From Maribellus luteus (GTDB lineage: Bacteria > Bacteroidota > Bacteroidia > Bacteroidales > Prolixibacteraceae), in the NCBI RefSeq assembly GCF_003576475.1, contig NZ_QWGR01000007.1:68799-132798 (forward strand): 64,000 nucleotides of DNA. Reading direction: 5' to 3'. Below the pieces are notes generated by a model. The model searched no databases, had not been told where the DNA came from, and saw nothing but the letters and a program-made list of their open reading frames with translations. A program made the position numbers and the translations under genes. Below are positions 37,908 to 46,555 of the stretch, one piece after another. Each line of letters starts with the position of its first letter. The first letter of the stretch is position 1.

Positions 37908-39296
37908 TTATACCGCGTTTCTCCAGGCTCTTTTACTGAACACCGTTAACCAGATAATTTTTATGTCCCAGTTAAAGTTCCAGTTATTAATGTATTCCAT
38001 ATCCGCATTCACACGGTTTTGCATGGCGCTGAGCCTTTTTGTTTCCCCCCTGTATCCTCTTACTTGCGCCCAGCCGGTTATTCCCGGTTTTACATAGTGA
38101 CGCACCAGGTAATGATCGATCAGGGCTGAATACTCTTCGGTATGTTTTAGCATATGCGGACGCGGACCGACAACTGACATATCACCTTTTAAGACATTGA
38201 TAAACTGGGGAAATTCATCGATATTGGTTTTGCGTAAAAAGCGCCCGATGCGGGTAATGCGAGTGTCGTTTGCGGTAGCTTGCACTTTATCCGCATCGTT
38301 ACTGGGATTCATACTACGGAATTTATAGCAGAAAAAAGTGCGGTTATTGATGCCGGTTCGCTGCTGTTTGAAAAAAACAGGGCCTTTCGAGCTCAGTTTT
38401 ATTGCAACTGCCAGAATGGGGAAGAGCCAGGAAAAGATAAAAACAATCACCGACAGGGAAAACGCAATGTCAAACAAACGCTTTTGTACCCTGAAGGCTA
38501 CTTTGTCCAAGGGGATTTCCTGCGGATTTAACACCAGCAAATCACCGATCGATTCCACATCTTTTTGATGACTCCTGAACCACCACTGGCTTTTGGGAAC
38601 AAAGCGAAGCCGTACACCTTTCTGGTTGCAGATCTTTAGTACTTTTTTTGCTTTTTCTTCGTTGTTTTCCTCGTTAAAGAGCGATATCGTGTAGTAGATA
38701 AAGTGAATATCGTGTTGATCGATCAACTCTTCCAGATTATTGGGGTGTCCGAGGTAGCCTTCAATATCGGTATTGACAGAGCCAATATAGCCCGAAAAAC
38801 GAAAACCCAGTGATGGATTGCTGTCAATGATTCTTTTCAGAATCTCTCCTGTTTCGTTGCATCCGATAACCACCGTATTTAACGATTTGGTGCTGTCTTT
38901 TCTCCGGTACTTCAGGTAATGATAGAAGCCCCAGTAAAACAGGATTTTTCCGAGGTAAAACAGGAGTGTATATTGAAAGAAAAATACCCGTAAAAAATTC
39001 CCCGGGATAAAAACAAATTCGATTACGGCCGCTACCAGGTAAAATACCAGCTGCCGCTTGGTAATTCGAGCCAGACGATTGAAGATGCTGTCACGAAGGA
39101 ACAGGTTCTTTTTGGAAAATACCAGGTACGATATGATCCAGGCGAGGTTTCCGTGTAAGAGGTAAATACTCATGGTACGGTAGTCCCTGGCTGATATATC
39201 AAAACTGAGCCACGCCATAATGGCTAATGCCGTGTTTAAAAGGACCAGATCAATCGCCAGGTAAAGAATAAGTAGTTCGGTTTCGCGGGATTTCAT
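37908..39296 (-). CDS. polyprenyl-phosphate hexose-1-phosphate transferase (WcaJ-like)
   Basis: A 462-residue initiating transferase. Four or five N-terminal membrane helices (about 10-125) are followed by a Rossmann-like domain (TVVIGCNETGEILKRI, about 141-156). A further helix and the C-terminal catalytic domain come next, with KRLFDIAFS, GPVFFKQQRTGINNRTFFCYKFRSM and NIDEFPQFINVLKGDMSVVGPRP. It transfers a hexose phosphate from UDP-sugar to undecaprenyl phosphate and so starts polymer synthesis at the inner membrane. It is a full-length two-domain form, unlike the short one at 41332. The start at 39296 is followed upstream by a 241-base gap without other features. Confidence 0.93.
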   Translation of the reverse strand: MKSRETELLILYLAIDLVLLNTALAIMAWLSFDISARDYRTMSIYLLHGNLAWIISYLVFSKKNLFLRDSIFNRLARITKRQLVFYLVAAVIEFVFIPGNFLRVFFFQYTLLFYLGKILFYWGFYHYLKYRRKDSTKSLNTVVIGCNETGEILKRIIDSNPSLGFRFSGYIGSVNTDIEGYLGHPNNLEELIDQHDIHFIYYTISLFNEENNEEKAKKVLKICNQKGVRLRFVPKSQWWFRSHQKDVESIGDLLVLNPQEIPLDKVAFRVQKRLFDIAFSLSVIVFIFSWLFPILAVAIKLSSKGPVFFKQQRTGINNRTFFCYKFRSMNPSNDADKVQATANDTRITRIGRFLRKTNIDEFPQFINVLKGDMSVVGPRPHMLKHTEEYSALIDHYLVRHYVKPGITGWAQVRGYRGETKRLSAMQNRVNADMEYINNWNFNWDIKIIWLTVFSKRAWRNAV

Positions 39297-39537
39297 TTAA
39301 GTTTCTGTTTCTGCTAACGACTGTCAAAGTTATTGTTTAATGCAAAATATTTGCTGCTTTATAACAGCTAACTGGTTAAATCAATAAAAAAACTGAACCA
39401 GACAGCTTGACAAGTATTAACTCGGGTTTGTAAAAAACTGTTTCAATTCACAGATGGCATTTGTAAACCAGTGATATGGTATAAACAAAGCGTAGGTCGG
39501 AAATATTGTTTTATTGTTTAAAAAAGAAAATGATTGT

Positions 39538-40488
39538 CTATTCCTCCAATTGTTTCAGCAGCTGTTCAAAATAAGCAATCGTATTTTTTAGTCCTTCCCG
39601 AAGTTGCACTTTAGGTTCCCAACCGTTAAGAGCTTCCCGGGCAAGAGAAATGTCGGGACGGCGTTGCCTGGGATCATCGGGCGGTAAGGGCTGAAAGACT
39701 ATTTTTGACGAGGAGCCGGTTAGCTCCAGTATGGTTTCAGCCAGTTCGTTCATGGTAAATTCGTTGGGGTTTCCAATGTTCACCGGCCCTAAAAAGTTAT
39801 CCGGAGTTTGCATCATTCGCACCATTCCTTCCACCAGGTCGTCGACGTACTGAAAAGAGCGGGTTTGTGATCCGTCTCCAAAAATAGTAATGTCATTTCC
39901 CTTTAAGGCCTGTACGATAAAGTTGGAAACCACCCGGCCGTCGTTGGGATTCATATTGGGGCCATAGGTGTTGAATATGCGTACGATCTTGATTTTAACA
40001 TCGTTCTGTACGTGGTAATTCATAAACAGCGACTCGGCGCAGCGTTTGCCTTCGTCGTAACACGAGCGGGGACCAATGGGGTTTACATTCCCCCAGTACT
40101 CTTCGGGTTGCGGGTGAACGGTAGGATCGCCATACACTTCACTGGTACTGGCCTGCAGTATCCTGGCTTTTACACGTTTGGCCAGGCCCAGCATGTTAAT
40201 TGCCCCCATTACGGAGGTTTTAATGGTTTTGATCGGGTTGTACTGGTAATGCACCGGACTGGCCGGACACGCCAGGTTGTACACCTCGTCCACTTCAGCA
40301 AAATAGGGGTGGGTAACATCCTGCCGAACGAGTTCAAACATCGGATGCCCCAGCATGGGAAGTATGTTTTGTTTCGAGCCGGTAAAATAGTTATCGAGGC
40401 ATATCACGTCGTGCCCGTCGTTTAAAAGTCTCTGGCACAGATGCGACCCGATAAATCCCGCACCTCCTGTTACTAGAATTCTTTTCAT
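39538..40488 (-). CDS. UDP-glucuronate decarboxylase (UDP-xylose synthase)
   Basis: A 316-residue extended SDR enzyme. [11 protein letters not shown] at the N-terminus binds NAD+, and the catalytic Tyr144/Lys148 pair lies in [23 protein letters not shown] and [16 protein letters not shown] are strongly diagnostic of the UXS subfamily rather than of epimerases or dehydratases. It converts UDP-glucuronate to UDP-xylose, a donor for the polysaccharide made by this locus. A UDP-glucose dehydrogenase is not seen in the window and must be elsewhere. Repeat DNA lies immediately upstream. Confidence 0.93.
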   Translation of the reverse strand: MKRILVTGGAGFIGSHLCQRLLNDGHDVICLDNYFTGSKQNILPMLGHPMFELVRQDVTHPYFAEVDEVYNLACPASPVHYQYNPIKTIKTSVMGAINMLGLAKRVKARILQASTSEVYGDPTVHPQPEEYWGNVNPIGPRSCYDEGKRCAESLFMNYHVQNDVKIKIVRIFNTYGPNMNPNDGRVVSNFIVQALKGNDITIFGDGSQTRSFQYVDDLVEGMVRMMQTPDNFLGPVNIGNPNEFTMNELAETILELTGSSSKIVFQPLPPDDPRQRRPDISLAREALNGWEPKVQLREGLKNTIAYFEQLLKQLEE

Positions 40489-41331
40489 TGCATCACTGGT
40501 TTTGGCTAAAATTTGGCTGCCTCAATGTTACTTATTATTTGGAGAAGTAACAAGGAAAACGATTGTATACTGAGGGGTTGAGGGATTGAAGGACTGATGG
40601 ATTGAGTTAAGGCTTGAAGATTGATACTTGATACTTGATTTTGGATTCTGGATGCTTTCGCGCCGGTAGGGTTTTATCCACGGATTGCGCGGATTTTTGA
40701 ATTCTGCCTGTCAGCCAGGCTGGAATCCCTTGTTTTTTATTTCTTATTCTTTATTCTTTATTTTTTTGTTGCTGCCGGGTTAGAGGGAACGCGATGGAAT
40801 CGCGCACCAGCGGGGTGTTTCTGTTTATTTAAACCTTGAAGGTTTTGAAAACGCTTCAAGGTTGTTCTTGTGATGGTAAAACCTTATTACTTATTGGTTA
40901 TTTCTTATTTTTTATTTCTGGTTTGATAAGGTACGCGATGCAATCGCGCACCAGCGGGTTCTTAAGCCCCAGCGGGGCGCCGCCTTTGTAGCCCCGGGTT
41001 TTAATCCGGGGGTAATGAGCGAAGCGAATAAAAGCGGCGCAATTAAATCGTTTGTTGGAGATTGGGCGTTGTGTGCGCCGCCGTGGTGTGTCGCAGTAAA
41101 ACAACCACCCCGTCAGCGTAAATATGTAGGTATTTCAATTTTTTTGTTTAGCCACGCTGACACCCCTCCTGCCAGGAGGGGAAATTGATAAATTGTACTA
41201 GAGTGTGTTGTTTGTTTACCACGAGATACAATCTCGCGGCAGCGGGGCATTGTGGCGGAGGTCTGAAATCGACCATCGTTACTCATCATTCTAATCTCCT
41301 AATCTTCTAACTTTCCACCCTTCCAATCTTC
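40489..41331. repeat. non-coding repeat block between UXS and the second sugar transferase
   Basis: This 843-base stretch has no credible gene. It contains TTGATAC-type words (40560-40650), two copies of the REP-like unit GCGATGCAATCGCGCACCAGCGG or a variant (40785-40817, 40931-40958), a GTAG-hairpin module (40985-41082) and an ACGAGATACAATCTCGCGGCAGCGG variant (about 41220-41248). A 68-codon frame inside it is made of repeat sequence. Confidence 0.8.
40985..41082. repeat. GTAG-hairpin REP-like module, copy 1
   Basis: TTTGTAG is followed by the palindrome CCCCGGG-TTTTAA-TCCGGGG (one G.T wobble), GAGCGAAGCGAATAAAAGC, and inverted arms GGCGCA/TGCGCC around about 40 bases. The module starts directly after GCCCCAGCGGGGC without the CCGTCAGTTGACGG insertion seen in copies 2, 3 and 5. 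Confidence 0.8.
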
Positions 41332-42054
41332 TTAATGTCCGCCTCCTTTTAGTACCACCACTATGCCACGCCAGATCACATAAAGGTCGGTCATCAGAAG
41401 TTGAAAAGGGGAGTAGTGAAGGTAGCGGTACACGTATTCATATTCATACAGGGGTTTCCCGAATTCGGAGGTGCCTTTTCTTACGTGTCCGTAGCCCAGC
41501 AAACCGCCGCGAATCAAACGGCGTGTGACATTGCCCTGTGCCAGGTCGCGCTCGTAGTGATGCACTGCCAGCGGACGCGGCCCCACAAACGACATATCGC
41601 CTTTTAGGATCAGGTAGAACTGCGGTATTTCATCGAGGTAAAACTTTTTGACAAAGGCTCCAACGTAGGTTCTGGCTTCGGGCATCCATTCGTTTTGGTA
41701 GGCATGCCAGTCACCCATCGCCTGCAGTTCTTTGTCGATGTAGCTTTCCTTGATCAGCCGGATCTTCCATTTTTTAAACCTGCGACCGTGACTCATTCCG
41801 TAGTAATAAAAGAAAAGCGGTCCTTTGTTTTCCTTGATCAGCAGTCCTTCCACCCAGTTGGCAATAAGCAGCAACAAGAGTATGGGGGAGGCGAGCAGTA
41901 GAAAAAACAAGGCCACTGCCTTATCAAACAAGAGCTTTGGGAAAGGCACCTTTAGCGGTTCTTTCAAGGCAAAAATCTCGGCATATTTTTCCCTGATCTC
42001 AGTTGTGGGAGGTGTATAGGGAAATGCCTCTTTGGGTTCTTCAATGGTTGTCAT
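41332..42054 (-). CDS. second initiating sugar transferase (bacterial sugar transferase domain only)
   Basis: A 240-residue protein with one membrane segment (about 45-70) and the catalytic domain: FDKAVALFFLLLASP, GPLFFYYYGMSHGRRFKKWKIR, YLDEIPQFYLILKGDMSFVGPRPL. This is the short, PglC-like layout without the Rossmann half of WcaJ. It should transfer a sugar phosphate to undecaprenyl phosphate. Presence of two priming enzymes in one locus is notable. It is bounded on both sides by repeat blocks, so it may have been brought in separately. Confidence 0.88.
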   Translation of the reverse strand: MTTIEEPKEAFPYTPPTTEIREKYAEIFALKEPLKVPFPKLLFDKAVALFFLLLASPILLLLLIANWVEGLLIKENKGPLFFYYYGMSHGRRFKKWKIRLIKESYIDKELQAMGDWHAYQNEWMPEARTYVGAFVKKFYLDEIPQFYLILKGDMSFVGPRPLAVHHYERDLAQGNVTRRLIRGGLLGYGHVRKGTSEFGKPLYEYEYVYRYLHYSPFQLLMTDLYVIWRGIVVVLKGGGH

Positions 42055-42469
42055 TTTTTATAAATTGATAAACTGTTAAACGGCGAAACTGTTAAATTGT
42101 AAAATTGCTAAATTGATCAACTGGTCAATTGTACCGGAATACGTTGATGTGCATTTGTCGTGAGGTGCAATTGCATGATGGTTTCATCTGTTTATAAACC
42201 TTAAAGTTTTTGAAAACACTTCAGGGTTGTTCTTGAAATGGTAAAACCTTATTACTTATTGGTTATTTCTGGTTTGACAGGGAACGCGATGCAATCGCGC
42301 AGCAGCGGGTGTGTTTATTTTATCCACGAATTGCACGGACTTCGCGAATGGTTTGCTTCAATCGGCTGCGCCTCTTTCGCAATGACGGCTATTTTTTAGT
42401 ACGACGGCGTTGTTGTATTTCTGCCAGTGCAAATTTTGCGGATACGCCGCTATGGTTATTGTATTTTTT

Positions 42470-42522
42470 GAACTACGAACGTTTCTCTTCCTGGCCAGGA
42501 GCCTGCCTGCCGTTCGTAGTTC
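42470..42522. repeat. 12-bp perfect inverted repeat with an inner palindrome
   Basis: GAACTACGAACG (42470-42481) and CGTTCGTAGTTC (42511-42522) flank 29 bases that contain the palindrome CCTGGCCAGG (42490-42499). GCCTGCCTGCC lies next to it. Confidence 0.8.
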
Positions 42523-42917
42523 AGGCAGGGAGTACCCTAATGTAGCTGAGCGGAATTAGGGGGAGGTGGTGCTGTTAATACCATCCTGTTAGCGTAGTGT
42601 TTATTCGTTGTTTTTTATTTGTTATTCCTTATTTCTTATTTTTTTGCAGCCGGGTTAGCAGGGAACGCGATGCAATCGCTCAGCAGCGGGGGTTTTCTTG
42701 TTTATTTAAACCTTGAAGGTTTTGAAAACGCTTCAGGGTTGTTCTACAATGTCTATTTTTTCTCATCCGGAATTTTCTATAAATAGCACCGCAACGCTGT
42801 TGCTAAAGAATTGGCTGCAGAGCAGTATAGTAAATTTTATTGTTGAAACAGATGCAATAGCGCAGCAGCAGGTTTTAAGCCCCAGCGGGGCAGAATCCGT
42901 CAGTTGACGGACAGGCC

Positions 42918-43014
42918 TTTGTAGCCCCGGGTTTTAACCCGGGGGTAATGAGCGTAGCGAATAAAAGCGGCGCAATAACATCGTTTATTAGAGATTGGGC
43001 GTTGTATGCGCCGC
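42918..43014. repeat. GTAG-hairpin REP-like module, copy 2
   Basis: TTTGTAG, then CCCCGGG-TTTTAA-CCCGGGG, AGCGTAGCGAATAAAA and the arms GCGGCGCA/TGCGCCGC. It is preceded by the TCCGTCAGTTGACGGA palindrome at 42897-42912. Confidence 0.85.
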
Positions 43015-43409
43015 AAGTAATGTGGTGTTGTTTGTTCACCACGAGATGCAATCGCGCACCAGCGGGGTAATTTTTCATCAACAGCGTGTTTCTGTTTATT
43101 TAAACCTTGAAGGTTTTGAAAACATTTGAGGGTTGTTATTGAAATGGTAAAGATCTTATTTCTTTCATGCTTACGGGGAAACAGCCATCCCGTCAGCGAA
43201 AAATGTCGGTATTCCAATTCAATGCTTTAATTCTTGTGGCTCGAAGCCTGAAGCTCTTGACTATCTCGCTACTTATGCGCTAAGCACTAAGCTACTGGCT
43301 TGCGTATTTTCTATTTGTTCTTTTGTGCCCAAAGAAGTATCTGTCAGTTGACAGACAATCGCGCACCAGCTGGGAGATGCGATCCGGCGCGGTGTTGTTT
43401 CGTATCTAA

Positions 43410-43577
43410 AAATTACCCGGAAACGCATTGTCTCTTACCGGAAACGAGTTGTTAGCGACCGGATATAAGTTGCGAGTGACGCGCTGTCAGTTGGAGGTAG
43501 CCGGAAACAAACTGAACATGACGCGCTGTCAGCTGGCACTTGCCGGAAACAAATTGACACTTACCGGAAAAGCATTG
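43410..43577 (+). repeat. 21-bp minisatellite (about eight units) reading as a heptad repeat
   Basis: Units of 21 bases of the form nnn-CTT-ACC-GGA-AAC-AAA-TTG alternate with GTG-ACG-CGC-TGT-CAG units, so a 42-base higher-order period is also visible: GACGCGCTGTCAG recurs exactly 42 bases apart at 43479 and 43521. In frame from TTG 43428 they encode LTGNEL, ATGYKL, VTRCQL, VAGNKL, MTRCQL, LAGNKL, LTGKAL. The first unit (43410-43430) carries a one-base insertion that shifts the frame. Confidence 0.8.
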
Positions 43578-43703
43578 TCGGTACTGCATATTATTCTGTC
43601 GGCGGTGCGGGGAAGAATGGCACTGCTGCGGGATGTGATGACACCTGATCATAAAAGATTGCCTGCCGTGAATAGAGTATTGTCGTTGTTTCTTTTTTAT
43701 TGA
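43428..43703 (+). CDS. possible heptad-repeat polypeptide (91 residues), doubtful
   Basis: An open frame from a TTG covers the minisatellite and continues in heptads with Leu or Met at every seventh position (SVLHIIL, SAVRGRM, ALLRDVM, TPDHKRL, PAVNRVL), ending LFLFY. Maintenance of the seven-residue rhythm beyond the recognisable DNA repeat could mean translation. Equally, a 21-base repeat stays open by construction. No ribosome site or ATG is seen. It sits 272 bases before the 232-residue gene on the same strand. Confidence 0.25.
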   Translation: MSLTGNELLATGYKLRVTRCQLEVAGNKLNMTRCQLALAGNKLTLTGKALSVLHIILSAVRGRMALLRDVMTPDHKRLPAVNRVLSLFLFY

Positions 43704-43975
43704 TCATTCGTTTGATATTTGTTGACGCTTTTATATGGATGTTTGTATTCAAGTATCAGTATTCTAGTGTTTTGTATGTTAATTTGTTGTGTTTATTTTG
43801 ATTTTTATCCGGAAGGTTTTATCTTGAAAAAGATAACATCCATAACTCAATTTTTATTCAGTAAACATGTATTCTTTCCAAACATCCATTTTAGCAAACA
43901 GTTGGGAACTATGCATCCGAACCGGAAAAATCATTGAGGGCTGGAAATAATTTCTAACCATTTAATCACAGACGT

Positions 43976-44674
43976 ATGAACTTAAAACAAATTAACAAGA
44001 TCCGGATGTTCAGTGCTGTTAACCAGGTGCTGGAGGACCATTCAACGCTGTTTGCCTCTTCGGGGGTGCTAACTTTAACGCACCAGGTGTTTAAAGGGCA
44101 GCTGGGCGAACTGGAAGGACACCGGCAAGTGCAGGAAGAAGCGATTTCGGGGCTTACCCTGGAAAAAGAGCAGTTACGTATCGACCTTAACCAACTGGTA
44201 CAACGAGTGACGGCCGCATTGGCTGCTTTTGCAACGGCCACCAAAGATGCCAATTTGCGGAAGAAGGTGAAGTACAGCCCTTCGTACCTAAGCAAAGTTT
44301 CTGATCCTGAATTGTTCGACATTGCAGTGGTGATTTATAACCTGGCTGTGCCTGTGGTGACCGAACTGGAGCCTTATTTTGTAACGCAGGCCGAGCTGGA
44401 TGAACTGCAGCAAAAAACAGCTGCTTTTAAGCTGGCGATTCCGCAAAACCGCGTAGCTGCGGGTACCCGGAAAGCTTCTACCACCAACATTGGCGCTTTG
44501 ATTGCCGAAACCAGCCGTTTGCTGCGCGAAGAGATCGATACGCTGATGCTTCCGTTTCAGTTTATGCATCCCGATTTTTATGCGAAGTACAAAAATGCCC
44601 GAATCATTGTTGATTACACCGGGCGAAGAACTTCGCAGGAAGAAACTCCGGACCCGGCGCCGGCGATGGATTAA
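43976..44674 (+). CDS. hypothetical protein, 232 residues
   Basis: I do not recognise the family. The start MNLKQINKIRMFSAVNQVLEDHS is preceded by an A-rich leader. The protein is mostly helical and soluble, with predicted heptads around 50-85 (LTLEKEQLRIDLNQLVQRVTAAL) and 135-150. It has no signal peptide, a conserved-looking YSPSYLSKVSDPELFDIA segment (about 101-118) and an acidic Pro-rich tail ending EETPDPAPAMD. It has good coding character and its own terminator right after the stop. It is an isolated gene embedded between repeat blocks and just after the 21-bp minisatellite. Mobile or accessory nature is inferred from this setting only. Confidence 0.75.
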   Translation: MNLKQINKIRMFSAVNQVLEDHSTLFASSGVLTLTHQVFKGQLGELEGHRQVQEEAISGLTLEKEQLRIDLNQLVQRVTAALAAFATATKDANLRKKVKYSPSYLSKVSDPELFDIAVVIYNLAVPVVTELEPYFVTQAELDELQQKTAAFKLAIPQNRVAAGTRKASTTNIGALIAETSRLLREEIDTLMLPFQFMHPDFYAKYKNARIIVDYTGRRTSQEETPDPAPAMD

Positions 44675-44678
44675 AGAG

Positions 44679-44700
44679 AGGCCCTGCGGGGCCTTTTTTT
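44679..44700 (+). terminator. terminator of the 232-residue gene
   Basis: AGGCCC pairs with GGGCCT around TGCG, followed by seven Ts, five bases after the stop codon. Confidence 0.85.
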
Positions 44701-45040
44701 GGATGCTTGATACCCGATTCTTGATGCTTGATACTCGATTCTTGATGTTTGATACTCGTTTCTTATTTGTTATTCCTTATTCTATATTTTGTCCCTGGTT
44801 TAGCGAGGAACGCGATGCAATCGCGCACCAGCGTTGTTGCAGGATGTTCCGCCCCGCCGGGGCTTATTTTTTCTTTCCTGGAATTTTCTATAAATAGTAC
44901 CGCAACGCTGTTGCTTAAGAACCGGCTGCAGGGCGGCATCATAAATTGTATTGTTGAAACAGAGGCTATCGCTCACCAGCGGTGTTAGCAGCTGGGTATT
45001 AGCCCCAGCGGGGCGGAATCCGTCAGTTGACGGACAGGCC

Positions 45041-45136
45041 TTTGTAGCCCCGGGTTTTAACCCGGGGGAATGAGCGTAGCGAATAAAAGCGGCGCAATAA
45101 AATCGTTTATTAGAAATTGGGCGTTGTATGCGCCGC
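45041..45136. repeat. GTAG-hairpin REP-like module, copy 3
   Basis: The hairpin CCCCGGG-TTTTAA-CCCGGGG follows TTTGTAG, and TGCGCCGC closes the outer arms. The TCCGTCAGTTGACGGA palindrome precedes it at 45018-45033. Confidence 0.85.
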
Positions 45137-45476
45137 CGTAATGTGGTGTTGTTTGTTCACCACTAGACGCAATCTCGCGGCAGCGGGGTAATTTCTCATC
45201 AGCAGGGTGTCCTTGTAATGGTAAAACCTTATTACTTATTGGTTGTTTCTTATTTTTTATTTCTGGTTTGACGGGGAACGCGATGCAATCGCGCACCAGC
45301 GTTGTTGCAGGATGTTCCGCCCCGCTGGGGCTTATTTTTTCTTTCCTGGAATTTTCTATAAATAGTACCGCAACGCTGTTGCTTAAGAACCGGCTGCAGG
45401 GCGGCATCGTAAATTGTATTGTTGAAACAGATGCAATAACGCAGCAGCTAGTTATTAGCCCCAGCGGGGCGCTGTC

Positions 45477-45572
45477 TTTGTAGCCCCGGCATTTATGCCG
45501 GGGGAATGAGCGTAGCGAATAAAAGCGGCGCAATAACATCGTTTATTAGAGATTGGGCGTTGTATGCGCCGC
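45477..45572. repeat. GTAG-hairpin REP-like module, copy 4, with compensatory changes
   Basis: The hairpin reads CCCCGGC-ATTTAT-GCCGGGG. Relative to copies 2, 3 and 5 the innermost G-C pair is now C-G and the adjacent T-A pair is now A-T, so pairing is preserved at both changed positions. The CCGTCAGTTGACGG insertion is absent here. Confidence 0.85.
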
Positions 45573-45758
45573 AAGTAATGTGGTGTTGTTTGTTCACCAC
45601 GAGATGCAATCTCGCGGCAGCGGGGTAATTTCTCATCAGCAGGGTGTCCTTGTGATGGTAAAACCTTATTACTTATTGGTTATTTCTTATTCTTTATTGC
45701 TGGTTTGACAGGGAACGCGATGCAATCGCGCACCAGCGGTGGAAATTCGCAGCAAAAC

Positions 45759-46244
45759 TTAAATCGCCAGGTCGAACCTGGAACGAATAAATGTTTCTAT
45801 GCGCTTCCATATTTTTTGCAGTACCTCCAATTGTTCAATTAAAAGGTTTAATCCCTCAATTATTTCAGGGGTAAAAAACGGGTATTCGTGGGTTACAATA
45901 TTACGTGTTTCGCGTAATTCAAGCCATTCGTTGTGGTCTTCCAGAAGCTTTAATTGTTCCATTTTATTAAGGAGATCGATAAACGGGATACCTGTTGTGT
46001 CTTCTCCAAGGTTTTCGAGTAAAGCCGGAAACAAACGGTTGCCCATATTGTCCTGAAATTTTGAAAAGCGAAATATCAACTGGTCGAAATAGCTCAGGTC
46101 TTCCGGCGCGAGTGATTTATAGTTGTTTTCGGTGAGAGGGAAAAAATTAAGCACCTTAGTACGGGCAAAGGAAATACGCTTCCAATGCACTTCACAAATC
46201 AAAAATGCTTCCCTCAGTTTATCGGATTTATCGGCAACATTCAT
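45759..46244 (-). CDS. HepT-like HEPN ribonuclease toxin
   Basis: A 161-residue helical protein with the HEPN toxin motif RX4HXY in RNIVTHEY (Arg114, His119, Tyr121). HepT proteins are RNases neutralised when their MntA partner adds AMP residues to the motif tyrosine. The gene overlaps the end of the nucleotidyltransferase gene by four bases, the usual coupled layout. It lies within repeat-rich DNA inside the polysaccharide locus and is probably an accessory module. The sequence is somewhat longer than the shortest HepT proteins, with an extra N-terminal helix. Confidence 0.85.
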   Translation of the reverse strand: MNVADKSDKLREAFLICEVHWKRISFARTKVLNFFPLTENNYKSLAPEDLSYFDQLIFRFSKFQDNMGNRLFPALLENLGEDTTGIPFIDLLNKMEQLKLLEDHNEWLELRETRNIVTHEYPFFTPEIIEGLNLLIEQLEVLQKIWKRIETFIRSRFDLAI

Positions 46245-46543
46245 AAAGCAACGGCATATTTACTGATGGTTTGAAAAAAGGTTGTTTTGCGGCGTTCGGC
46301 AGAATTATCAAGGACAACATCAATTTTTTGTTCTCCCAACTGTTGCTTTAAAGCAGCCAGAAATTTAATCTTATTCCGAACAGAGAGCATTTGCCTTTCA
46401 TACGATTGAATAAACAAATCGATGTCTCCACCGCGTTTCGAATCGTCGGTGCGGGAACCAAACAAATGCACCTTTACATCTTTCCCAAAATACCGGGTAG
46501 CTTGTTCCTTTATACATGCTATTTCGTAGCTGGTGAGCCGCAT
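46241..46543 (-). CDS. MntA-like nucleotidyltransferase antitoxin
   Basis: A 100-residue minimal nucleotidyltransferase with GS (29-30) followed by DID (40-42) in GSRTDDSKRGGDIDLFI and a third Asp in KIDVVLD (about 76). This is the catalytic pattern of MNT proteins, which polyadenylylate HepT and block it. It is the upstream member of the pair. A TACATTTG -7 box ends five bases before the ATG, so the mRNA may have almost no leader. Confidence 0.87.
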   Translation of the reverse strand: MRLTSYEIACIKEQATRYFGKDVKVHLFGSRTDDSKRGGDIDLFIQSYERQMLSVRNKIKFLAALKQQLGEQKIDVVLDNSAERRKTTFFQTISKYAVAL

Positions 46544-46547
46544 AATA

Positions 46548-46555
46548 CAAATGTA
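46548..46555 (-). promoter_or_regulatory. -7 box just ahead of mntA, implying a leaderless mRNA
   Basis: TACATTTG on the minus strand matches TAnnTTTG and ends five bases before the start codon at 46543. Confidence 0.45.

Larger units (their letters stand above)
42055..43409. repeat. large non-coding composite repeat block
   Basis: About 1.35 kb without a credible gene. It holds GCGATGCAATCGC-type REP units (42280-42309, 42661-42690, about 43038-43067), AAACCTTGAAGGTTTTGAAAACG words (42190, 42710, 43100), a GGAATTTTCTATAAATAG module (about 42769-42855), GCCCCAGCGGGGC, the TCCGTCAGTTGACGGA palindrome (42897-42912), GTAG-hairpin copy 2 and a 12-bp inverted repeat at 42470-42522. Short frames here (105 and 68 codons) are repeat-derived. 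Confidence 0.8.
44701..45758. repeat. tandemly duplicated composite repeat block
   Basis: About 1.06 kb with no credible gene. TTGATACTCGATTC words open it (44701-44765). A unit of REP palindrome, GCCCCGCNGGGGC, the GGAATTTTCTATAAATAG module and GTAG-hairpin occurs twice (from 44807 and from 45273, 466 bases apart) with near-identical sequence. A third partial unit ends at 45739. Frames of 160, 105 and 71 codons inside it are repeat-derived. Confidence 0.8.

Noticed and set aside
43428-43703. Confident gene call for the heptad-repeat frame
   Set aside because: A 21-base tandem repeat remains open in a frame by construction. It was kept only as a doubtful coding region and as a finding.
45057-45539. 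160-codon minus-strand open frame, and similar frames at 42900-43217, 44580-44897, 45268-45483 and 47000-47344
   Set aside because: Their translations are built from the repeat modules (for example RCYCAAFIRYAHYP words in several places) or, for 44580-44897, the wrong frame of the 232-residue gene running into repeats. No start signals or protein-like composition are present.
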